NCBI GenBank assembly: GCA_963792855.1
Contig: CAWBXZ010000010.1
Coordinates: forward strand, 1 to 64,000
DNA length: 64,000 nucleotides
DNA from: SG8-40 sp963792855
Lineage (GTDB): Bacteria > Pseudomonadota > Gammaproteobacteria > Burkholderiales > Eutrophovitaceae
Reading direction: 5' to 3'
Under the pieces are notes generated by a model. That model saw nothing but the letters and a program-made list of their open reading frames with translations. It had not been told where the DNA came from and made no database searches. Position numbers and translations under genes: made by a program. Below, one piece after another: positions 44,971 through 53,353 of the stretch; position 1 is the stretch's first letter; every line of letters starts with the position of its first letter.

Positions 44971-45339
44971 GTGTATAAGTTACTTGAGTTTGCAAAATCG
45001 TACTGGATTGCAATTACGCTGATGACGCTGTCAGCGGTAACCGTTTTGTCTCTTTGGCCGTTGAGCCAATTACCTCCAGTGCCAGGTTCGGACAAGACGC
45101 ACCACGTCATTGCGTATGCATTGTTGATGTTGCCTACAGCATTACGCAAACCGGAGCGATGGATATTTATCGGTTTGTTTTTTCTTGTGTACAGCGGAGC
45201 AATCGAACTGTTGCAACCCTATGTGAACCGGCATGGGGATTGGCTGGATTTGCTTGCAAACACTGCGGGCGTGGTTGTCGGCGTTTCCATTGCAGCGCTG
45301 GTCAATCGGCTGTTTTCCAACGCAGGCCTGAAACATTAG
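44971..45339 (+). CDS. VanZ-like membrane protein
   Basis: A 122-residue protein with about four membrane segments and the VanZ-like pattern DKTHHVIAYALLMLPTALR and YSGAIELLQPYVNRHGDWLDLLANTAGVVVG, including the conserved E-x5-R-x3-D-x2-D/N region. VanZ relatives confer low-level teicoplanin resistance in one case; the general role is unknown. The GTG at 44971 has AGGAA 9 bases upstream and is preferred to an upstream in-frame TTG. It stands alone. Confidence 0.78.
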   Translation: MYKLLEFAKSYWIAITLMTLSAVTVLSLWPLSQLPPVPGSDKTHHVIAYALLMLPTALRKPERWIFIGLFFLVYSGAIELLQPYVNRHGDWLDLLANTAGVVVGVSIAALVNRLFSNAGLKH

Positions 45340-45724
45340 CGATAGACAATCAGGGCGTTGCCCCTTCTCATTTTGAATCGTGGCGCGTGTCAAGTCAGAC
45401 GCCATGATGACTCGTCTTTCGAAATCTTCGTAAACGTGCACGCATGGCGGGCTGTTCACATACTGCGTCAAAGGGCCCTGAGCCCTTGATGCCTGTTGTT
45501 GGCCATGTCTCTGTAGATCAATCCGTTATTTTTGCTGCCGGACCTGCATCCAGGCCATCGCAGGAGCATGGCGCCGGTAGACGGGATCGTATTCGTCCAT
45601 CCCTGCCTTCCTCCCATTGGAATCGGGATCTCTCCAGCTTGTTGGCGCGCCATCCGCGAGTGTCGTCATTGAACCCATCGACTTCGACCGTCTCATAGAC
45701 AGTCACTGTTGACGAAAGTGCGCT
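45340..45724. other. Repeat-bearing gap, no clear gene
   Basis: REP-like motifs lie at 45350-45370 (CAGGGCGTTGCCCCTTCTC) and 45467-45489 (AAAGGGCCCTGAGCCCTTGA). A minus-strand frame at 45518-45706 contains a protein-like stretch (VDGFNDDTRGWRANKLER) that may be a gene relic, but I cannot assign it. Confidence 0.4.
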
Positions 45725-46711
45725 TCAGACCGTTTTCTTCGCTTGCATTTTTCGTACGGCACCCGGCGGCATGCCAACCACGCGCTTGAAGGCGCGATTG
45801 AAGGCAGGCTCTGACTGGTAGCCGACGCGTTCGGCAATTCTTGCAAGCGTATCTTTTGTTTCACGCAATTCGCGGTGCGCGAGTTGCATGCGCAGGGTAG
45901 TGAGATACTGCAGGACCGGTTCGCCAACCAGCGCGGTGAAGCGTGCGGAGAATCCCGAGCGTGACATGCCGATTTCGCGCGCGAGTGACTCCACCCGCCA
46001 GTCGCACTCGGGTTGCCGGTGCATCAGTGACATCGCCTTGCCGATTTGCCGGTCGTGCAGGGCGGCGATCCAGCCGTGTTGTTCTTCGCGCTCGCTTTCG
46101 AGCCAGGTGCGAATCGCCTGAATGACGAGAATGTCCGCGAGCCGGGTAATCACGGTTTCGCTGCCGGGCAATCTTTGCCGCGCTTCCTGCGCGATAAATC
46201 GGATCGTACTGTGCAACCAACTACCATCGTCGACGTGCGTGCGCAGGTGAAGCATTTTTGGCAGCAGCCCGATCAGCCGGTCCGCGAGGTAGGGATCGAA
46301 GCGCACGCCGTAGTAGGTGATCTGCGTCCGACGCCCGCCGCCGCCGAAATGCATGTTCTCGAATCGGTCACCGATGCGCTCGACCGGAATATCTTCGAGC
46401 GCGGTGGTCTTGTCGCCGGGGTTGCCGCGCAGCAGATGCCGGTTTCCGCGCGGGATCAATAACAGGCTGCCCTTGGGCATGAAAACCGGCGCCTCGCCTT
46501 CGAGTTCGATCCAGCATTGCCCGGATGTCACCACTTCCACGTTCATCACGCCCGGCAGCGCCGGTATTTCAATGCCCCATGGGTCGGTGAGCTCTGCATT
46601 GCAATAGAGCACGCCGGTCATTTGCAGTAGCTGCAATACCTCGCCGAGCGGATCGGAACTCGGTGGCAGATCGGGAGCGATGCGCGGGGAGACCAGTTGG
46701 GCGTCAGCCAT
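45725..46711 (-). CDS. AraC-family transcriptional regulator with cupin sensor domain
   Basis: A 328-residue regulator. Residues ~20-200 form a Cupin_6-like sensor domain (GQCWIELEGEAPVFMPKGSLLLIPRGNRH). Two helix-turn-helix motifs lie in the C-terminal ~100 residues (WRVESLAREIGMSRSGFSARF and LARIAERVGYQSEPAFNRAFKRVVG). Genes of this kind typically control a divergent operon. Here the divergent NmrA/DUF4345/DUF1772 genes start 145 bases away, with an A+T-rich intergenic region (TAATAATAGTAGATGTTATG) that probably holds the promoter. The ligand is unknown. Confidence 0.9.
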   Translation of the reverse strand: MADAQLVSPRIAPDLPPSSDPLGEVLQLLQMTGVLYCNAELTDPWGIEIPALPGVMNVEVVTSGQCWIELEGEAPVFMPKGSLLLIPRGNRHLLRGNPGDKTTALEDIPVERIGDRFENMHFGGGGRRTQITYYGVRFDPYLADRLIGLLPKMLHLRTHVDDGSWLHSTIRFIAQEARQRLPGSETVITRLADILVIQAIRTWLESEREEQHGWIAALHDRQIGKAMSLMHRQPECDWRVESLAREIGMSRSGFSARFTALVGEPVLQYLTTLRMQLAHRELRETKDTLARIAERVGYQSEPAFNRAFKRVVGMPPGAVRKMQAKKTV

Positions 46712-46855
46712 AAACCTTACGGGATTGGACGATCTGCTAATAATAGTAGATGTTATGTGATTTTGTATCCAGTTCTGCTGTTTCAGAATGCATCCCGTTG
46801 GTGAGTGATGACTCGCTGGCTTTCATTGGACCAACTGAACAGGAGACTGAAAATC
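46712..46855. promoter_or_regulatory. Divergent promoter region of the AraC gene and NmrA operon
   Basis: This gap between two divergent genes is noticeably A+T-rich around 46735-46765 (TAATAATAGTAGATGTTATG), unlike its neighbours. No exact promoter or operator can be defined by eye, but it is the natural binding site for the AraC-type regulator. Confidence 0.4.
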
Positions 46856-47701
46856 ATGCAAACACAACCGATTCTGATCGTGGGCAAGACGGCCAAGACC
46901 GGCCTGCGAGTCGAGCAACGACTGCAGGCACTGGGCTATGCCACGCGTGGCGTGGCGCGCTCGACTTCTCCGGCCTTTGACTGGGCAGACGCCACCACCT
47001 GGCGCGCGGCGATGGAAGGCACGGAGCAGGCCTATGTCACCTTCTATCCCGACCTCGCGGTCCCGGGCGCTGAACAAAGCATTGGCGATTTCGTCGCGCT
47101 CGCCAAACAAAGCGGCTTGCGCCACCTCGTGTTGCTGTCGGGTCGTGGCGAGCAGGGTGCGCAACGCGCCGAGGCCTTGCTGGCGGATAGCGGGCTCGAC
47201 TGGAACGTCGTTCGCGCGAGCTGGTTCATGCAGAACTTCAGCGAAGGTTTCATGATCGAGGGCATTTTGAACGGCGAGCTGATGCTGCCCGCCGGCGATA
47301 TCGCCGAACCTTTCATCGACATCGATGACATTGCGGATGTCGCGGTTGCCGCACTCACCCGGCCGGAACTTCGCAATCGCTTGTTCGAAGTCAGCGGACC
47401 GCGAGCACTCACCTTTGCGCAGTGTGCGGCGGCGATCTCCCAGGCGGTGGGATACCCGGTCAAATTCACCCGTATCGGTATCGACGAATTCCTGCAGGCG
47501 CTGCGCGACGAGGGTTTGCCGGAAGACATGCTGTGGTTGATGAACGAGCTGTTTACCGTCGTGTTCGACGGACGCAATTCGAAACCGGCATCGGGCGTTG
47601 AAGAAGCGCTTGGCCGTCCCGCGACCGACTTCAGTGAGTATCTACGCAAGGTGATGGCTACTGGCGCGTGGGAGCGCAACGGCATGCTGCAGCACGCCTG
47701 A
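46856..47701 (+). CDS. NmrA-like NAD(P)-binding protein (atypical SDR)
   Basis: A 281-residue atypical short-chain dehydrogenase of the NmrA/QOR2 type: Rossmann start ILIVGKTAKTGLRVEQRL (a degenerate GxTGxxG), the segment LRHLVLLSGRGEQGA, NVVRASWFMQNFSEGF and FIDIDDIADVAVAAL, all typical. Such proteins sense or use NADPH and often modify quinones. AGGAG lies 10 bases before the ATG at 46856. It is the first gene of a three-gene unit with the two following membrane-protein genes, divergent from the AraC regulator. Confidence 0.88.
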   Translation: MQTQPILIVGKTAKTGLRVEQRLQALGYATRGVARSTSPAFDWADATTWRAAMEGTEQAYVTFYPDLAVPGAEQSIGDFVALAKQSGLRHLVLLSGRGEQGAQRAEALLADSGLDWNVVRASWFMQNFSEGFMIEGILNGELMLPAGDIAEPFIDIDDIADVAVAALTRPELRNRLFEVSGPRALTFAQCAAAISQAVGYPVKFTRIGIDEFLQALRDEGLPEDMLWLMNELFTVVFDGRNSKPASGVEEALGRPATDFSEYLRKVMATGAWERNGMLQHA

Positions 47702-47740
47702 TCCGCTATTTGTCAACCTTTACTGTTCTGGAGAAAGGAC

Positions 47741-48155
47741 ATGAAAACAAGATTCGCAAAAACCGGTAACGCTGTGCTGTTTGTGGCGGGAGCGCTGCTG
47801 ATCGTGGTCGGCGCATTCATCATCATGGCGCCGGCCGGCTTCTACGCATCGAACAACATTGCGGTGGGCTCGAGTGTCAGCCTGTTAAACGAACTCAAGG
47901 CGCCCGCCGGTTTGTTGCTCGCCGCAGGCGTGTTCATGCTGAGTGCCATATTCGTGCGGCGTCAGGCGGATGGCTGCCTTGTCGTTGGCGGCGCTGATCT
48001 ACCTGTCTTATGCGTTCTCGCGCCTCGTGAGCATTTTTTTCGATGGTGTTCCCGCTGCCGGCCTTGTGCAGGCCGCAGCGCTTGAAGGTGTCATCGGTCT
48101 GGCGTGTGTCGCCGTCCTGATGCTGCGCCGGTTTCCGGCAAGGAGGGCGGCGTGA
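47741..48155 (+). pseudogene. DUF4345-like membrane protein, one frameshift
   Basis: Four hydrophobic segments: AVLFVAGALLIVVGAFIIM, GLLLAAGVFMLSAIFV, SLAALIYLSYAFSRL and VIGLACVAVLML. The first two are in one frame (from the ATG at 47741) and the last two in the next frame, with one extra base near 47955-47970 in GCGGCGTCAGGCGG. The restored product of ~137 residues resembles DUF4345 proteins. The stop (48153-48155) overlaps the GTG start of the DUF1772 gene, so the original operon order is preserved. Whether the break is real is unknown. Confidence 0.7.
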
Positions 48156-48643
48156 CGTTCGATCTGATGATTACCATGTTGGTGTTTGTCGCGGCGATCA
48201 GCGCCGGCCTGATGGCCGGCGTCTACTTCGCGTTTTCGGGATTCATCATGCGTTCGTTCGATCAATTGGGCGGCGCGAAAGCAGCGGACGCCATGAATGC
48301 GATCAACGAAGTGATATTGCGCTCATGGTTCATGCCGCTGTTTTTTGGTTCGACATTGCTCTTCACCGTCTTGATGGCTTTGCCTGTGTTCGGTTCGGGC
48401 CTGCCCGGTCGGTGGTTGCTGTTTACTGCCGGACTGATCTATGTGGCCGGTATGTTTTTATGCACCGCCGTCTTCAATGTGCCTCTGAACAACCAGCTGG
48501 CGAAGGCAGGCGGTGATGATCGAACCAAAGCCGGAATGTGGGCGCGTTACTACAGGATCTGGACACGGTGGAATCATGTTCGCAGCGTATGCTCGCTCGT
48601 GGCTCTGGTCCTGAGCATGACCTATCTTGTGCGCTATGCATGA
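48152..48643 (+). CDS. DUF1772 (anthrone oxygenase-like) membrane protein
   Basis: A 163-residue protein with four membrane segments and the DUF1772 pattern: GLMAGVYFAFSGFIMRSFDQL, AMNAINEVILRSWFMPLFFG and NVPLNNQLA...WTRWNHVRS. Some members act as anthrone oxygenases on polyketides; most are uncharacterised. The GTG start overlaps the previous stop (GTGA), with AGGAGG 6 bases upstream. It is the third gene of the AraC-associated unit. Confidence 0.85.
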   Translation: MTFDLMITMLVFVAAISAGLMAGVYFAFSGFIMRSFDQLGGAKAADAMNAINEVILRSWFMPLFFGSTLLFTVLMALPVFGSGLPGRWLLFTAGLIYVAGMFLCTAVFNVPLNNQLAKAGGDDRTKAGMWARYYRIWTRWNHVRSVCSLVALVLSMTYLVRYA

Positions 48644-49107
48644 TCCCGGCGGGGTGCCGCGATGTGCGCGGCATCCACTCGCCCAGTCCTGAACCGGGAA
48701 AGGCCGCTGCGCTGGACGGGCTCGTCTTGCTGGCCTGCCGGTAATTTCAGTGCCGTCGCTTCCCTATGGAACAGTCGTGCTCTTTCCGCATCAGTATGGC
48801 GCACAGGCCTGGCCTCAGTCATTACGGTTGTCGGCGACTCCAAACGGGGCGGCGGTACTTTTGGTTGTGACATTGTCATGTCCGGAATCGGACTGGTTGC
48901 GCGGTAGGCACCCATTTCTTGTGCAGTTGTATATCGACGGCGGGTTTGTACGTTCAGGCGCGAATTCTGGGGACAATGAAGCGCGAGAGAATCCAGAATT
49001 GCATCTAACTATCATGCGGTTAGCGCTCGCGTGCCCACTCTTTGAGTTTCATGTTGCAGGGGCATGCCAATTGCTTATTGGACATCGTCGACGTCCACGG
49101 AGAGGTA
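48644..49107. other. Gap without a recognisable gene
   Basis: About 460 bases between the DUF1772 and DUF898 genes. Short frames exist on both strands but none has a plausible ribosome site or protein-like composition. No dispersed repeat of the kinds described elsewhere is evident. Confidence 0.4.
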
Positions 49108-50205
49108 ATGGGCTCTGGGTTAACAGGCGCGGGTCAGCCATCACCGGATAAGCGAGAGTTTCAGGTTCAGTTCCGCGGCGATGCACGCGAGTACTTCCGT
49201 ATCTGGATCGTCAATCTGTGTTTGACGCTGCTTACGCTCGGCGTGTTTTCCGCTTGGGCGAAAGTACGAAAACAGCGGTACTTCTATTCGCATACGGTTA
49301 TTGACGGAACACCATTGCAATACGGCGCGCAACCACTACCCATTCTGAAGGGCAGATTGTTCGCCGCCGCTCTGTTACTGACCTACTACGCCGCACAGTA
49401 TGTCGCGCCGGACATCGTGCCGTATGTAATCGCTGCCCTTGTCGTGCTTGTTCCATGGGTAGTTGCGCGTTCAGCGGCATTCAGGGCGCGCTATACGGGA
49501 TTTCGCAACATGACCCTGGCCTTCCATGGCAACTATGCGAGTGCGGTGGAGGCGATCTACTGGCTTGGCGGCATCCCTTTCCTCGTTGTTGGCACCATGT
49601 TCGAGTGGTGGGGCGACAACAGGATACTTGGCGTCGCAGCGATGGTGGCGGGATTGCTCTTTCCGTGGTGGATGGCCCGCGTCAGGCGATTCCTCATCAC
49701 GAACACCTCATTTGGTGGACGCCGTGCAAGTTTCTCAGCGACCGGATGGCAATATTTCAGGATTTATTTCGTGTCGGGGCTGATCATCGGCATTGGTGGC
49801 GTGATTACGGCCGCAGGTTTCTGGCTGCTGAAGACGAGCTCACAGGCAATGCTGGTCGCGCTGGTTGTGCCCATGTATTTGTTCTACGCAGTGGCCTATG
49901 CGTACGTGCGCGCCAGTACAGGTAATTTGATGTGGAACAGTTCGGCTTTCGACAACGTTGGCTTCCGTTCCACGCTCGAAACCTGGGGGCTCTTCTCCCT
50001 ATACGTTACGAATGCGATAGGTATTCTCGTTTCGCTCGGATTGATGATTCCATGGGCGGTGATACGCACGATGCGCTATCGCGCCGAAAAGTTAAACGTG
50101 ACGCTGGAAGGAGATTTGCTGAATTTCCGGGGCAGCAAGTCGACTTCCGTAAGTGCCGCCGGTTCGGAGGTTGGTGAGATGTTCGAGCTGGAGTTATCGC
50201 TGTGA
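49108..50205 (+). CDS. DUF898 (YjgN family) inner-membrane protein
   Basis: A 365-residue protein with about six membrane segments. Family motifs are FQVQFRGDAREYFRIWIVNLCLTLLTLG near the start, FSAWAKVRKQRYFYSHT, and a second copy in FRNMTLAFHGNYASAVEAIYW and NTSFGGRRASFSATG. The function of YjgN is unknown. The ATG at 49108 has GAGAGG upstream. Its stop overlaps the start of the following gene (GTGAG), which is the truncated head of the M48 protease that commonly partners this family. Confidence 0.88.
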   Translation: MGSGLTGAGQPSPDKREFQVQFRGDAREYFRIWIVNLCLTLLTLGVFSAWAKVRKQRYFYSHTVIDGTPLQYGAQPLPILKGRLFAAALLLTYYAAQYVAPDIVPYVIAALVVLVPWVVARSAAFRARYTGFRNMTLAFHGNYASAVEAIYWLGGIPFLVVGTMFEWWGDNRILGVAAMVAGLLFPWWMARVRRFLITNTSFGGRRASFSATGWQYFRIYFVSGLIIGIGGVITAAGFWLLKTSSQAMLVALVVPMYLFYAVAYAYVRASTGNLMWNSSAFDNVGFRSTLETWGLFSLYVTNAIGILVSLGLMIPWAVIRTMRYRAEKLNVTLEGDLLNFRGSKSTSVSAAGSEVGEMFELELSL

Positions 50206-50621
50206 GTGCGATGACGCTGGAAGGGATTTTCTACGATGGGTGTGTCCCCATTGGGTCAGACGCGACGTTGATGCTTGCCGGGAAGAAAATTTCGTTGATT
50301 GGCGCCGAAGTATCAGAGCGCTTCGATGTGGAGGCTTTGCGAGTTTCCCCCCGCACGGGTATCGCAACCCGCTTCATAGCGCTTCCGGGCGGAGGACAGT
50401 TCCAATGCGCTGATGATCCTGCCCTGGATTGCCTGCCACAAGAAGTTCCGAGCGAGGGTTTCGTCGCCTGGCTGGAACGACGATGGCCTGTAGCGGGTGT
50501 TGCGCTTGCGCTGATCGTCGCCATTGTTGCCTCGGCATACGTTTACGTGCTGCCCGTAGCCGCCGAACGTGATTACCGACGAATCGAACAAGTTGGCGAC
50601 CGATTTGCAGGCATCTTTTGA
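50202..50621 (+). CDS. N-terminal part of a DUF898-associated M48 protease, catalytic domain missing
   Basis: A 139-residue protein whose sequence follows the head region of the membrane-bound M48 proteases that sit beside DUF898 genes: FYDGCVPIGSDATLMLAGKK, a beta-rich ~90-residue domain, and one membrane segment (VAGVALALIVAIVASAYVYVLPVAA). Such proteins then continue into a HExxH domain, but here the frame ends after RDYRRIEQVGDRFAGIF. A SEL1-like gene starts in the next 4 bases. The loss could be a deletion, or the short form may be real. It starts with GTG at 50202, overlapping the DUF898 stop. Confidence 0.65.
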   Translation: MSAMTLEGIFYDGCVPIGSDATLMLAGKKISLIGAEVSERFDVEALRVSPRTGIATRFIALPGGGQFQCADDPALDCLPQEVPSEGFVAWLERRWPVAGVALALIVAIVASAYVYVLPVAAERDYRRIEQVGDRFAGIF

Positions 50622-51118
50622 GGAACACCGACGAGAGCGAATACTGTGCGTCAATCGTTGCCTGGGTCGCCAGTTTTCGTAGCGGAGATCCGCGAGTGGA
50701 GCCAATCCTGAACGCTTACATCCTGCGCAATCCGAGCGATGGGGAATTGTATCTGCAGAGAGCTTTCGAGCGGGGCATCCGCAGCGACACGCAGGGTGCA
50801 ATCGCCGATCTGGAAGTCGCGATCAGTCTCGGGAACGTAAATGCGAAGATCCATTTCGGGCAAGTTCTTGTTAACGGCTTTGAGGGTATCGCCAGGGATC
50901 AGGAACGGGGTCTTGCGCTTCTGCGAGAGGCGGCCGACAGCGGAGACGCATACGGCAAGCACACCCTCAATCAGGTGGTGAATCAGCTTGGGCTCGGAGG
51001 TCGAGGAACAGGGCCGGCACCGGGGCCGTCAAGAGGCGATGAAGCGCATGCGGCCGGTCAAGACGACATGGGACATCCAGAGTGCGAAGTCCTCCTGGGG
51101 CCTCGGTCGACTGACTGA
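50618..51118 (+). CDS. SEL1-like repeat protein
   Basis: A 166-residue frame. Residues ~25-125 include YLQRAFERGIRSDTQGAIADLEVAI and ARDQERGLALLREAADSGDAYGKHTLN, the helix-turn-helix pattern of SEL1/TPR repeats. It begins with TTG overlapping the stop of the previous gene. The C-terminal 35 residues are rich in Gly, Pro and Arg and look non-native; a different frame from ~50988 to 51194 gives EAMKRMRPVKTTWDIQSAK, so a further frameshift near 50990 is possible. The role is unknown. Confidence 0.5.
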   Translation: MRNTDESEYCASIVAWVASFRSGDPRVEPILNAYILRNPSDGELYLQRAFERGIRSDTQGAIADLEVAISLGNVNAKIHFGQVLVNGFEGIARDQERGLALLREAADSGDAYGKHTLNQVVNQLGLGGRGTGPAPGPSRGDEAHAAGQDDMGHPECEVLLGPRSTD

Positions 51119-51295
51119 CCATCGTGTTATCGCCAGTGTGCTGGCTGCGCTGGTAATGATGGGGTGGTTACGGCGAGACAGACGAAGCGCCTGAAGCAGG
51201 CGATCATCGTCAGTGGCAGCGCCACGAAGTAAGCGGGCGGAAACTTCTCTCGCTGTTTTCTCTTTTCGTTACTCATCCTGGAGCCGTAATACGCC

Positions 51296-51671
51296 ATGAA
51301 TGAGACCCGGGGTGATGGAGGTCCTGACAGGGACGTTGCGCAGCGCGGGCTGTCGTTGCGTGCCGACCTACCGCGACAACCGAACATTCTTGATATTGGT
51401 TGTGGGTCGCGACGCCGACGCGGCTTGCGTGAGGCCGTCACGCCGACGAGCGGAGACATGACTGATCTGCCGTTCGCTGACGAAATTCTTGATCTGGTCG
51501 GAAGGCACGGCGTACATCAAGGGCGTCGAGAGCGCACTGTGCGAGAAGTGCCGGTGCGACGATGAAGCGCCGGGTTCGGTTGAAATGGCGGCCAATAAAG
51601 TCGGGACGCGCCGCACATTCGGCTCTGCGTACGGGTACGAGTTTCTCGTGGCGCGGTTAATCGGATCGTAA
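51296..51671 (+). pseudogene. Decayed SAM-dependent methyltransferase gene
   Basis: Recognisable class I methyltransferase pieces are scattered over two frames: PNILDIGCGSRR near 51380-51415 (the AdoMet loop), GDMTDLPFADEILDLV near 51452-51500, then LIWSEGTAYIKGVESAL in the other frame from 51488 and GYEFLVARL near the end. Intact relatives have ~60 residues between the first and second blocks, and ~80 between the third and fourth. Both intervals are much too short here, so internal deletions have occurred as well as frameshifts. Confidence 0.7.
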
Positions 51672-51853
51672 GGCGCGCGTGCTGCCTTCAGTCGCGGCGA
51701 GAGCGACTTTTTTCAGGGGAATCCCAAAGGGGTACGTTACGGACGCGAAAGCGGGAACTGCCCGACATTCTCCTTCGGGAACCGGTCGACGGGATTCATT
51801 GAAGCGGGGCTACAATCTGGCGCTATCGACTTCATCATTCAGGAATCCGTTCG

Positions 51854-52240
51854 ATGGGCGCTAAAGTTATCGAGCAGTGGCACCGGCTGGTAAAGGACAA
51901 GGATGTGGAAGGTCTTGGATCGATCCTCGAAGAGGATGCGGTTTTTCACTCGCCGGTGGTTCATACGCCGCAAGTCGGCAAGGGCCTGACTGAAAAGTAT
52001 CTGGCGGCTGCCTTCGCAACATTGTTCAACGACTCGTTCGAATACGTGCGTGAAATTGTCGGTGAGCGCGACGCGATGCTGGAGTTCGTTGTCGAACTGG
52101 ACGGTGTCCACGTAAACGGCGTCGACATCATCTCGTGGAATGCGGAGGACAAGATCACGGATTTCAAAGTGATGATCCGTCCGCTCAAAGCCATCACCGC
52201 AGTGCGCGAACGCATGGCGCAAGCACTGCAGCCGCGCTGA
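51854..52240 (+). CDS. SnoaL-like/NTF2-fold protein
   Basis: A 128-residue cytoplasmic protein with the single-domain NTF2 fold pattern: IEQWHRLVKDKDVEGLGSILEEDAVFHSPVV, then EKYLAAAFATLFNDSFEYVREIVGERDAMLEF, ending in strands with DIISWNAEDKITDFKVMIRPLKAI. The motif VDIISWNAEDKI is typical of the group. A specific substrate cannot be told. The start ATG lies at 51854. Confidence 0.8.
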   Translation: MGAKVIEQWHRLVKDKDVEGLGSILEEDAVFHSPVVHTPQVGKGLTEKYLAAAFATLFNDSFEYVREIVGERDAMLEFVVELDGVHVNGVDIISWNAEDKITDFKVMIRPLKAITAVRERMAQALQPR

Positions 52241-52363
52241 TCTCGAGGCCGGGAGGCGCAGGGCACCAGGCCGCATTCGATTTCGCGATACAGGTTTTCA
52301 GGCCGGCACTTCCATCGATCATTGTGGCTGATTGATCGGACGTGATTGAGAAAAGGTGGGGGG

Positions 52364-52837
52364 ATGAAACAGGTTCTGACGGCGCTGATGGCGTTCTTCC
52401 TGGCGTCGAGCGCTTATGCGCAACATCCGTTCTGGCTGGATGAGGCCATCAGGGTCGACAGCCCTGATGAATTCGCTTACTGGACTTCGATAGAGACGGA
52501 TTGTCCGTTGACCGAATCCGAAGTCGAAAGACTCATAGAAGGCGTTCTGGTTGAAAACAAACTGAAACCTGTTCGTGACAAGATTTTCGAAGACGGCCGG
52601 ATTTATCTGAATGTGGATCTGCGCTGCATAAGGGTTGCGTCTGACGACCAACATGCGTTTACCCTCAACATCCATTTCGGCCGTTACCAACCCTGGCCAG
52701 CCATTTTGTTCGATGCGCCTTACTCCGAAGTCGGTGTCGGTGGCAAGGAGGAGATCCGGCGCAAGCTCAGGGAACGAATCGTGGCGGCCGTGGCGGCATT
52801 CAAGAGGGTGAACACCCTGACCATTGGACTGCGATAG
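52364..52837 (+). CDS. Secreted protein, unknown function
   Basis: A 157-residue protein with a signal peptide (LMAFFLASSAYA, cleavage near residue 18). The mature part has an acidic first half with two Cys residues (DCPLTESEVERLI and LRCIRVASD) that could form a disulfide, and a basic tail (GGKEEIRRKLRERIVAAVAAF). I do not recognise the family. GGTGGGGGG lies directly upstream of the ATG at 52364, giving a weak ribosome site; an in-frame start at 52346 is also possible. Confidence 0.65.
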   Translation: MKQVLTALMAFFLASSAYAQHPFWLDEAIRVDSPDEFAYWTSIETDCPLTESEVERLIEGVLVENKLKPVRDKIFEDGRIYLNVDLRCIRVASDDQHAFTLNIHFGRYQPWPAILFDAPYSEVGVGGKEEIRRKLRERIVAAVAAFKRVNTLTIGLR

Positions 52838-53071
52838 CGGTGCGGCCGGATACGCATTTCGTGCCGCCAATGATGACGATCGTCGCAAAGCGCAGATGGA
52901 AGGCGTCGGACATTTGGCGGCTAGCGCGCAAGCGTGGGACCTCACTGCTACGGTGCTCGGCCAATAGCCCCTTGTCGGGCGTTCAAGGCAAGACCCGCTA
53001 CGAAGGGCCGCCTGCCAAACTGACCGGAAGGAGCCGGTCGCGGCCGGGATGAACCGGCCGATAACCGCAGT

Positions 53072-53353
53072 TCAGTCCTCGCGGCTTGTGACTTCCAGCA
53101 GGTGGTAACCGAACTGGGTCTGTACCGGCCCCTGTACCTGACCGACTTCGGCGCTGAATACCACCTTGTCGAACTCGGGCACCATCATGCCCGGGCCGAA
53201 CGAGCCAAGGTCGCCGCCCTGGGCGCTGGACGGGCAGGTTGAATGTTCGCGGGCAACATCGGCGAAATTCGCTCCGTCGGCGATTTTTTGTTTGAGGTCG
53301 TTACATTTTGCTTCGCTGTCGACGAGGATGTGGCGGGCGCTAGCCTTTGGCAT
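53072..53353 (-). CDS. ppiC: Peptidyl-prolyl cis-trans isomerase, parvulin type (PpiC)
   Basis: A stand-alone cytoplasmic parvulin that speeds proline isomerisation in folding proteins. The 93 residues equal the length of E. coli PpiC, and key stretches are present: ARHILVDSEAKCNDL, REHSTCPSSAQGGDLGSFGPG, MVPEFDKVVFS and GPVQTQFGYHLLEV, with the active-site Cys and the two His in their usual places. The ATG at 53353 has AAGGA 8 bases upstream; an upstream extension of the frame is not conserved. Confidence 0.93.
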   Translation of the reverse strand: MPKASARHILVDSEAKCNDLKQKIADGANFADVAREHSTCPSSAQGGDLGSFGPGMMVPEFDKVVFSAEVGQVQGPVQTQFGYHLLEVTSRED

